In this document: piece after piece, positions 57,562 through 64,000 of the stretch | Numbering within the stretch: position 1 is the stretch's first letter | Layout: every line of letters starts with the position of its first letter | Assembly (NCBI RefSeq): GCF_000299895.1 | Contig: NZ_AMRG01000007.1 | Location: forward strand, 62,001 to 126,000 | Direction of reading: 5' to 3' | Length of the DNA: 64,000 nucleotides | From: Idiomarina xiamenensis 10-D-4 | GTDB lineage: Bacteria; Pseudomonadota; Gammaproteobacteria; Enterobacterales; Alteromonadaceae | Program-made: the position numbers and the translations under genes | The notes under the pieces: generated by a model | Seen by the model: only the letters and a program-made list of their open reading frames with translations | Told to the model about the DNA's origin: nothing | Databases searched by the model: none

Positions 57562-57906
57562 CTAACGTAAACCACTAGCGGTTTTACGCTGACGAAGCGA
57601 GCCGCCCATGCATGCCGGAGAATTACGCGCGCCGTCGAACAAATCGCACCATTCGTCCTCGGTGTATGTGTGTAACGCTAACGCATGAATATGGTTCATC
57701 AACTCATCGGCCAGTATCTTGTTGACGGCTCGATGGCGGTTAATCAACCGTTGCCCTTTAAATTCACTGGTGACCAGAACCACTTTAAAATGCGACTCCG
57801 CGCCCGAGCCATGACTATGCATGTGGCTCTCATTGACCACATCCAAGTGCGTCGGTTGAAACGCCGCACGTAATTTGTTCTCGATTTGCAATTGAATGGA
57901 GGCCAT
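57562..57906 (-). CDS. bolA: BolA family protein
   Basis: BolA proteins act with monothiol glutaredoxins in iron-sulfur sensing and, in E. coli, affect cell shape and transcription. The 114-residue protein has [20 protein letters not shown] (the BolA loop with conserved His/Ser), [17 protein letters not shown] (the DNA- and partner-binding helix) and [19 protein letters not shown] precedes the ATG. The C-terminal 25 residues extend beyond the fold. Confidence 0.92.
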   Translation of the reverse strand: MASIQLQIENKLRAAFQPTHLDVVNESHMHSHGSGAESHFKVVLVTSEFKGQRLINRHRAVNKILADELMNHIHALALHTYTEDEWCDLFDGARNSPACMGGSLRQRKTASGLR

Positions 57907-58103
57907 AATTTACTCTCTTAGTAGGCAAAGCCGTTAAACATCATCAGGTGGTCCCTACCCAGGTTCACATCTTGCTAAACGCCGTTGACCAGCTCTCAGC
58001 TTACTTAAGCGTAGTCAGAAACGTTACTCAATGCTGTGACGATCAAGCTAAAACCAATTAACCATCAGAAACCGTTTAAGTTTTAGTTGACGCTTATGTT
58101 GAT

Positions 58104-58745
58104 TTAGCCCAACCGCTTAGAAACCGCTAGCGCACTGTCGATATAGCGAAATGTTAAATTAATACGGTCACCCGCCAGTTGCCGTTGCTTGGGTACCTGA
58201 TGTTGCCAGTAACGTTGAGTATCGCCGCGCATCACCAGTACATCGCCGGCTCCCAGTGCCAACTCATGGCTTGCCGGTTCGCTTTTATGTCTAAGCATGA
58301 AGCGTCGCGGCTGACCTAAACTCAATGAGGCAATAACCGGTTGCTCTCCTAATTCGGCTTCGTCGTCGCTGTGCCAACCCATACTGTCTTGTCCATCGCG
58401 ATACCAATTTAACAATACCGCGTTAAAACGACACTCGCACAATTGCTGCATTTGCTCACGCAGTTGCTGCAAATTGGCGGTCCATGGATTTGCCGTCAGG
58501 CTTAGACCCGAATAGGAATAACGCAGGCCAGCGTCGCCATACCAAGCTTGTAGACGGGGTATAGCGACCATACGCCCAAATAGACGAATTTGGTCCTGAC
58601 GCCAGTCCAGTTGCTGTTGTAACTCGATTTTTAATTGCTCGGCAGCGTCATCCGCCAGCCAACGCGGAAAATACTGGACGTCGGCGTCTGGCAGTGGAAC
58701 TTGTGTTTGTGCGACTGCAGATTGAAAAGCTAATGTTTGTTGCAT
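58104..58745 (-). CDS. AlkB-type 2-oxoglutarate/Fe(II) DNA repair dioxygenase
   Basis: Oxidatively demethylates 1-methyladenine and 3-methylcytosine. The 213-residue protein has the iron ligands His and Asp in GWHSDDEAELG, the third histidine in YWQHQVPKQ, and the 2-oxoglutarate arginines in INLTFRYID. The layout LLNWYRDGQDSMGWHSDDE is closer to the ALKBH2/3-like bacterial group than to E. coli AlkB. Monocistronic, minus strand; no ada gene nearby. Confidence 0.92.
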   Translation of the reverse strand: MQQTLAFQSAVAQTQVPLPDADVQYFPRWLADDAAEQLKIELQQQLDWRQDQIRLFGRMVAIPRLQAWYGDAGLRYSYSGLSLTANPWTANLQQLREQMQQLCECRFNAVLLNWYRDGQDSMGWHSDDEAELGEQPVIASLSLGQPRRFMLRHKSEPASHELALGAGDVLVMRGDTQRYWQHQVPKQRQLAGDRINLTFRYIDSALAVSKRLG

Positions 58746-58805
58746 GCTAATTAATACGTCTATCGGCGACGTTTCTGATCACTCTTTATCAAGCTTCCTA
58801 AAAGC

Positions 58806-59276
58806 TTACTCAACTGCACTGTAACAAATCGCATCATCACGCGATAACGTCGTTAGCGCAGCAAACACGTCACTGGCGCTAGCCTGCGGCTGTGCCGCGG
58901 CAGTGACTAAAGCGTAGCGTTGGCTACTGACATTACCTGATAATTGCCACAGCAATAGGCCATATTGTTGCTCAAAGCGCGCCAGTTCGGCTAACCCTTC
59001 ATGCCGATATGGCGGAAATGCCGTCACTTGCTCCACCACTCGCCAACGCCGTAATTCATCAGCCTCGGCTAACAAGGCCTCATTAATTCGGTCGCGGCAA
59101 AAACTCAGTTGAATGTGCTGACTCGATAACTGCCACTCATCGTTGGGCAGTAAGCGAGCATCCAATGTCGCCACTGGCCCTTGCGAAACAGGCATTTGGT
59201 TACCGTCACAGGCACTCAGCAATAAACTGCTGACAACTAGCAAACTCGCCGCTGCTAGGCTTATTTTTTTCATCAT
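58806..59276 (-). CDS. Uncharacterised lipoprotein
   Basis: A 156-residue protein with a lipoprotein signal (MMKKISLAAASLLVVSSLLL followed by SAC, lipobox LSAC near residue 23). The mature part has no recognised domain; it has two further cysteines (LSFCRDRI and AICYSAVE) that could pair. It lies 46 bases from wzi, divergent, at the start of the envelope gene group. No function assigned. Confidence 0.75.
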   Translation of the reverse strand: MMKKISLAAASLLVVSSLLLSACDGNQMPVSQGPVATLDARLLPNDEWQLSSQHIQLSFCRDRINEALLAEADELRRWRVVEQVTAFPPYRHEGLAELARFEQQYGLLLWQLSGNVSSQRYALVTAAAQPQASASDVFAALTTLSRDDAICYSAVE

Positions 59277-59345
59277 TTAAGCGCCCCTGCGCTAGTACAA
59301 CTTGAAGTAATTCTGATAGTCTTGCTCCACTTACTCGAGTTTAAC

Positions 59346-60821
59346 ATGGATCATTTGTTCGTCATGCGCCTAAGTTCTATTTTATTAATGACTTGTTGTT
59401 TACTGTCGACACCGCTATTGCTGCTCAGTAAACCGGCGCAAGCTTCACCGTGGATAGAGGTGGATAACGGTTATTTAAGACAGAGCCTGTTAACACTGGC
59501 CAATGCCGGTATTATTCGTGCGCCGGTCAACACCTACCCGCTGCCATGGCGCTCAATTATGGCCGATTTAGATCGCGTCAATGTCGCGCAGTTAAGCGAT
59601 GACTTACGCTTTGCCTATCGTCACGTCAATCATTACTTAAACCTAGCTCGCGGTGATAGCCAGACCGTGCTGCAACTGGCGGCGCATAGTAATGATGACA
59701 GTCAAACCTTATTAGGGTTTGGCGATCAATACCACGAGAAAGCTCGACTCACCATCAAACGCGAAATTGTGACCCATCAGTTTGCTGCTAGGCTGCAGGT
59801 GAACCGGCGCAATCACCCGCAAGAAGACGACAATAATACCACTGTCGATGGCAGCTATGTCGCCGGTATGTTAGGTCAATGGGTGGTCAGTTTAGATACC
59901 CTGCCACTGTGGTGGGGACCGGGCCAAGATAGCGCCCTGTTAATGTCGAGTAACGCACGGCCCTTACCCAAAATTCAGCTCTCACAATTTCGCGATAAGC
60001 CCATCGACTTTCCCGTTTTATCGTGGCTTGGGCCGCTCAATTTTACCGCGTTCGTTGGTCGTATGGAGAATGCTTACCCCATCGATGACAGTTATTTATG
60101 GGGAGCACGGTTATCGTTTCGGCCTCACCCAGCGGTCGAAATTGGCCTCAATCAAACCGAACAGTTCGGCGGTGATAAGCTCACCCGCATGCCAGGCAAC
60201 AATGAGCTAGTTCGCGAAAGTATCGACTCTAACCGCTTAGCTAGCGCTGACATTCGTATTAGCCTGCCCGCTTGGCACGGCAATACCGCCATTTACGGCG
60301 AAGTCGCCACCGATAATAGTGACAGTTTAAGCAGTGGTAATGCGTGGCTGGCGGGTACTGAGTGGCAACTCGGCAGTCGTGACTATCATCTGACTTGGTT
60401 TTTTGAAATTAGCGACAGCCAAGCCAAGTGTGTCGACAGTCAAAGCCAAGCCGGCAATTGCTTTTATGAGCATGAGGATTACGAACAAGGGTATCGCCGT
60501 TTTGGCCGCGCCATTGGTAGCACTTACGACACGGACAGCAAAGCACACGTCATGGGCTTACGCTGGTATGACGCGAGCGGTGCGGGCTGGTCATTGAAAC
60601 TACGGAAAATTAATTTTAATCGCGATGACAGTCAACCGCTATTAGGTGGTCATCCCTATTACGACCGTGCGACAGAGCGCAAGCAAATCGATTTAAGTCG
60701 ACGTCAACCATTGTTTGGCGGCTTGTTGAACATTTCTGTGCAGGCTTATCAAGAACAAGATGCGCGCCAGCAGTATGACACTGAATACAGTGCGTATGCG
60801 CAATGGGAGTGGCGTTTTTAA
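59346..60821 (+). CDS. Wzi-family outer-membrane beta-barrel
   Basis: Wzi in E. coli is an outer-membrane lectin that anchors group 1 capsule. The 491-residue protein has a signal peptide (ending PAQASPW), and the family blocks NRRNHPQEDDNNTTVDGSYV, LWWGPGQDSALLMSSNARP and a C-terminal aromatic strand AQWEWRF typical of OMP barrels. The start is uncertain between ATG 59346 and 59364. No capsule synthesis genes are in the window, so the ligand here is unknown. Confidence 0.82.
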   Translation: MDHLFVMRLSSILLMTCCLLSTPLLLLSKPAQASPWIEVDNGYLRQSLLTLANAGIIRAPVNTYPLPWRSIMADLDRVNVAQLSDDLRFAYRHVNHYLNLARGDSQTVLQLAAHSNDDSQTLLGFGDQYHEKARLTIKREIVTHQFAARLQVNRRNHPQEDDNNTTVDGSYVAGMLGQWVVSLDTLPLWWGPGQDSALLMSSNARPLPKIQLSQFRDKPIDFPVLSWLGPLNFTAFVGRMENAYPIDDSYLWGARLSFRPHPAVEIGLNQTEQFGGDKLTRMPGNNELVRESIDSNRLASADIRISLPAWHGNTAIYGEVATDNSDSLSSGNAWLAGTEWQLGSRDYHLTWFFEISDSQAKCVDSQSQAGNCFYEHEDYEQGYRRFGRAIGSTYDTDSKAHVMGLRWYDASGAGWSLKLRKINFNRDDSQPLLGGHPYYDRATERKQIDLSRRQPLFGGLLNISVQAYQEQDARQQYDTEYSAYAQWEWRF

Positions 60822-60853
60822 CACCATCTCCCAAGCATCTCTAACACGCTAAT

Positions 60854-61402
60854 TTATAGCGGATAGTTCCAATTCAGTGCGACAAAATCGAGCCCATCGT
60901 TGGGCGTTTGCAAGTCAGCGTTTGAGTAGTGGAAGTAACTCAAGGTCAAACGCGCTTTACTGACTGGGTCATATTGCCAACTTATACCGATGCGATCTTC
61001 AAATTGGTAGTGGCTGGACAAATCACGACCGCGAATGCGAGTGCCATCGATTAAGGTTGCACCAATACCCGCCTCAATAAACACCGGGTCGCCCTCATCG
61101 CTGATTTGCCACTGAAACACTGGACTCATCGCAACAGCGGTAATAGTGCGACCATTACGGTGATGGTCATACCAACTATTTAGTGAGCCCTCAAAAAAGA
61201 TTTTAGGCTTACCGGTCCAATCTGGTAGTTCCAGCGGTAGTGCATCAAAACGATAGCCAAGCCGAGCACCAGCGATTTGTGCCGGTGAGTAAAAGCCACC
61301 CAATTGAATTTCATCAGCTTGCGCTAACCCACTTACAGCTAACGACGCTGATGCCAAGGCAGCGGCAGTAAACAGTGTACGGAATCCTTTTACCCGTTTC
61401 AC
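60854..61402 (-). CDS. PagL-like lipid A 3-O-deacylase
   Basis: PagL removes the 3-O acyl chain of lipid A in the outer membrane. The GTG at 61402 gives a 182-residue precursor with signal MKRVKGFRTLFTAAALASAS and cleavage after LAQA. The catalytic His-Ser pair is in FHYSNADLQTPNDGLDF; the third residue, Glu in Pseudomonas PagL (14 after the His), is Asp here. AGGAG is ten bases before the GTG. Convergent with wzi (32 bases). The Glu-to-Asp change may lower activity but keeps an acid. Confidence 0.82.
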   Translation of the reverse strand: MKRVKGFRTLFTAAALASASLAVSGLAQADEIQLGGFYSPAQIAGARLGYRFDALPLELPDWTGKPKIFFEGSLNSWYDHHRNGRTITAVAMSPVFQWQISDEGDPVFIEAGIGATLIDGTRIRGRDLSSHYQFEDRIGISWQYDPVSKARLTLSYFHYSNADLQTPNDGLDFVALNWNYPL

Positions 61403-61513
61403 GACAGCAAGTCTCCTAAACTTCGAGTATACATACAAGGGTGTACGTATAATAACGTAAATTTGGATCAACTGTCGTCATTCAAATATCGTTAAGCCGA
61501 CATCAAACTGTCA

Positions 61514-62020
61514 TTAAGTGTCTGCTAAAGTTGCCATTAAATCGGTCAAGGTCTCTGTCCAAGCTTGGTCTAGAGCGGTTACTAGGGCGTCATAGCCATC
61601 GTCAGCCAACGCCTGAGTCTGGTAAAACTCGCCTCGCTCTTGCCCCGACTGCCAATAACCTGCCACCACCGCCTGCCCGTCGGCATCACCATAAAATGCG
61701 GTAATGGTCAGCAGCAATGGTTGCTGACAAGCTTCGTCACCGCGTACCTGCATACGCGCTAAGCTCTCTTGCAATTGCACTTGTAACGGCTCGATCCAAA
61801 GGTGCTGTCGAGCGGTATGCCATTGATTATCGGAAGTTTGCAACACCAGCCCCGAGCGATTCAAAAAGCCACTAACCTGCACCTGACGCTGCCCTGATGT
61901 ACAGTGAAAATCGCTAGCCGTGGCCAAGTGAGGTAGGCGATAACGCTGCTGCGGTTGTGGTTGACTCGCACATGCACTTAGCAGCACGATAAGTGTCCAA
62001 ATGCTTAGCTGTTTAATCAT
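61514..62020 (-). CDS. pqiC: Intermembrane transport lipoprotein PqiC
   Basis: PqiC is the outer-membrane-facing lipoprotein of the PqiABC lipid-transport system. The 168-residue protein has a lipoprotein signal MIKQLSIWTLIVLLSACASQ and an ABC-type auxiliary (DUF330-like) domain, with QVQVSGFLNRSG and EPLQVQLQESLARM. GAGG lies seven bases before the ATG at 62020, which overlaps the pqiB stop by eight bases. Confidence 0.88.
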   Translation of the reverse strand: MIKQLSIWTLIVLLSACASQPQPQQRYRLPHLATASDFHCTSGQRQVQVSGFLNRSGLVLQTSDNQWHTARQHLWIEPLQVQLQESLARMQVRGDEACQQPLLLTITAFYGDADGQAVVAGYWQSGQERGEFYQTQALADDGYDALVTALDQAWTETLTDLMATLADT

Positions 62021-63647
62021 GGTTTGCCCTCGGTTGCGGATCACCCGCTTCGGCCTTGTTAAAAATTAGTGCGTTTGGCTGTTCGTTCAGGGTATCAATT
62101 AATGGCTGCACATCACGTAGCAAGTGATTTAGCTGCTGCAAACTATCGTTTAACTGCTGATAAGTACCGCCATTACCTTGGAAGTCCGCCAACGTCTTAT
62201 TCAACTGCTCTAGCGTCTGTCGTAAACCGCCCGGTAACGCCTGTGTATCGTCTTGCCCTAACAGTTGCTCAAGAGATGCGGCGACTTTGCTGAACTCCTT
62301 TAACGCTCCCGTTGATTCACCCAAAGTACCCTCTAATTGCGTCAAAACGGGCTCTATCGGTAATTCGTTGAACTTATCTAATAACTGCGAAATTTTTTGC
62401 TCAATGCGAGCGAAGTCGCTAACCACCGATGGGAACACCGGTAACTCATCAAACTCATCCTGTTGATTGATGGTGGGTCGCTCAGGATAAAAATTGAGGT
62501 CGATATACATCACATTGGTCAATAGGTTACCAGCCCGCAGCGAGGCTCTTAAGCCATCGTCAAACAAGGTTTGCATTTCGTTTTGCCAGTTATCTAACGA
62601 GGTGTCAGACACCAATCCTTTTAACCGATCGGGTTCGATACGTAGCTTAATCGGAATATGCCGCATGGGCAGCCCGTCGCCATCTTGCGGGTGATATTTA
62701 TACGGCACCGCGGTTACCGTTCCAACACGTAAACCACGGTACTCGATGGGCGCACCCACCTCTAATCCGCTGATGCTCTCATCGGTAAACAGCACATAAT
62801 CAATACCTCGGTTGTAGCCTTGCTGAATGGCGGTTTCTTTATCATCAAATAACGGATAACTATGACCATCGGTAACCACTTCACCGGCGGGTTGGTCGTC
62901 AATGACATCAAAGGTTACGCCGCCTCCGAGCAGTGCTTCAATCGATCCCAAGTCGACTTTTACGCCGCGTGAGCCGACACTCAACGAAATACCACTTTCA
63001 TTCCAGAAACGTACGTTATCAGTCACTAATTTGTGATATGGCGCACGAATAAAGGCATCATAACTGACTTCGCGAGACGCTATATCGAAGTTCATTTTCT
63101 CAACTTGGCCAACCACCAAACCGCGATAACTGATTGAATCGCCAGCCCCCAGCGCGCCAGCCCGTTCACTGGTCAATTCAATACGTACGCCCGGCGCGTC
63201 TTTGGGCGCTACTGGCGGCTCGGTGAGGGCGACAAAATGCCGCTGTTCATCGTCACTACTACCCGGCTGTAATTGAATATAAGCCCCCGAGAGAATAGTA
63301 CTTAAGCCACTAACACCATCACGACCGACACGAGGTTTTACCACCCACAATTCGGTATCACTATTAAGCATTCGTTCAGTATCTGACTGCATGCTGATGG
63401 TCACTACGGCGTGCGACAAATCTTCCGACAGATTCACGGCATCCACACGGCCGACTTCAACGTTGCGCACCTTCACTAAGGTTTTACCGACTTCGATGCC
63501 CTCGGCGGTTTCCATGTCGACGGTAATTTCAGGACCCTTGCCAGCCTCATTGGTCATTAACATCCATATCGCGACAGCAACCGCGACGGCTGGGACTAAC
63601 CATATCGGCGAAAACCACCGCGTCTTTTTTGTTAGCGCTTTATCCAC
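62013..63647 (-). CDS. pqiB: Intermembrane transport protein PqiB (triple MCE)
   Basis: PqiB forms a periplasm-spanning syringe-like hexamer from stacked MCE domains for lipid transport. The 544-residue protein has an N-terminal membrane helix (about 13-32), three MCE domains (starting near GPEITVDMETAEGIEVG, GVRIELTSERAGALGAGD and YVLFTDESISGLEVGAP) and a long C-terminal coiled coil that lines the tunnel. The GTG start overlaps the pqiA stop by eight bases. Confidence 0.94.
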   Translation of the reverse strand: MDKALTKKTRWFSPIWLVPAVAVAVAIWMLMTNEAGKGPEITVDMETAEGIEVGKTLVKVRNVEVGRVDAVNLSEDLSHAVVTISMQSDTERMLNSDTELWVVKPRVGRDGVSGLSTILSGAYIQLQPGSSDDEQRHFVALTEPPVAPKDAPGVRIELTSERAGALGAGDSISYRGLVVGQVEKMNFDIASREVSYDAFIRAPYHKLVTDNVRFWNESGISLSVGSRGVKVDLGSIEALLGGGVTFDVIDDQPAGEVVTDGHSYPLFDDKETAIQQGYNRGIDYVLFTDESISGLEVGAPIEYRGLRVGTVTAVPYKYHPQDGDGLPMRHIPIKLRIEPDRLKGLVSDTSLDNWQNEMQTLFDDGLRASLRAGNLLTNVMYIDLNFYPERPTINQQDEFDELPVFPSVVSDFARIEQKISQLLDKFNELPIEPVLTQLEGTLGESTGALKEFSKVAASLEQLLGQDDTQALPGGLRQTLEQLNKTLADFQGNGGTYQQLNDSLQQLNHLLRDVQPLIDTLNEQPNALIFNKAEAGDPQPRANHD

Positions 63648-64000
63648 CTATGCGTTCCTTTTGCTTGGTTTGTTGCCATATCCAACGGCTATCAAAACTC
63701 ATCGCGGCAAACATGGTCAAAATCACCACGCCGGCAAATGCCGCAGCGGCGGCACCCGGATAAACAGCCATGACAGTACCGGCATGTATCAGCGCCACCA
63801 AAATGGCGACCACAAACACATCAATCATCGACCAGCGACCAATAAAATCGGTCACCCGATAGAGTCTAGTACGCGCCTTTTCCGCGCCTTGCGGTAAAAA
63901 GCGATTGGCAAATAGTAAGGCAAACAATACCGCAATTTTAGCCACCGGCACCACGATACTAGCGAAAAAAATGATGGCGGCGATGGGTTGTTCACCATTC
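63640..64000 (-). CDS. pqiA: Intermembrane transport protein PqiA, C-terminal part (runs off window end)
   Basis: PqiA is the multi-helix inner-membrane partner of PqiB. The last 120 codons are present; the frame stays open to base 64000 so the gene continues. The visible part reads PIAAIIFFASIVVPVAKIAV, RVTDFIGRWSMIDVFVVAIL (a strong PqiA signature) and ends KQKERIGG. First gene of pqiABC. Confidence 0.93.
   Translation of the reverse strand, partial: NGEQPIAAIIFFASIVVPVAKIAVLFALLFANRFLPQGAEKARTRLYRVTDFIGRWSMIDVFVVAILVALIHAGTVMAVYPGAAAAAFAGVVILTMFAAMSFDSRWIWQQTKQKERIGG

Noticed and set aside
1-64000. CRISPR array, insertion sequences, prophage or integrative element
   Set aside because: No regularly spaced repeats, transposase, integrase, phage structural gene or attachment-site duplication was seen.

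Overview
The window is an ordinary, densely coded chromosomal segment of a Gram-negative gammaproteobacterium, most like a marine Alteromonadales member (Idiomarina, Shewanella or Pseudoalteromonas type). The evidence is the gene set: an Na+-pumping NADH dehydrogenase (nqrABCDEF-apbE-nqrM), the pdxB-asd-fimV-truA-accD-folC-dedD-cvpA-purF neighbourhood, mnmC, fldB, miaE, pqiABC, a VolA/Pla-1-type lipase and several exported peptidases. The genus cannot be fixed from the sequence alone. I found no rRNA, tRNA, CRISPR array, insertion sequence, prophage or integrated element. Base composition and gene style look even throughout.

Layout. 1-1.8 kb: 5' end of topA and astB (arginine catabolism). 1.9-13.9 kb: a long minus-strand housekeeping block (purF, cvpA, dedD, folC, accD, truA, fimV, asd, pdxB, fabB). 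14-22 kb: mnmC, yfcL, fldB, a HIT protein, a large exported zinc protease, a ParD-like/methionine aminopeptidase pair, and a DUF4177-yidD-TM2 trio. 22.2-30.7 kb: peptide and metal scavenging (M28 lipoprotein peptidase, His-rich TonB receptor behind a Zur-like operator, dipeptidyl peptidase IV, thioesterase, M17 aminopeptidase). 30.7-39.5 kb: cysS, ppiB, lpxH, miaE, a Yip1 protein, an OlsF-like double acyltransferase, a dicarboxylate/amino-acid symporter, sohB. 39.6-48.7 kb is the most irregular part: VolA-like lipase, a frameshifted yciK, a CpcT/CpeT-like protein, gcdH, a Ycf48-like propeller, and a three-part cysteine desulfurase / degenerate metallo-beta-lactamase / rhodanese fusion. 48.9-57.5 kb: the nqr operon and fabV. 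57.6-64 kb: bolA, alkB and an envelope group (lipoprotein, Wzi, PagL, PqiCBA, the last running off the end).

How the genes work together. The 1.9-14 kb block supplies purine, folate, fatty-acid, amino-acid and B6 synthesis plus tRNA modification. Exported peptidases, the TonB receptor and the symporter suggest growth on proteins and amino acids. NQR links NADH oxidation to the sodium gradient such symporters use. LpxH, PagL, OlsF-like, PqiABC, Wzi and the VolA-like lipase all act on the envelope.

No wholly new multi-gene system is evident. The best candidates for second looks are the desulfurase-MBL-rhodanese fusion with two near-identical 13-bp repeats 20 bp apart in front of it, the ParD-like/Map overlap, the clustering of two photosynthesis-associated families around gcdH, and the broken yciK.
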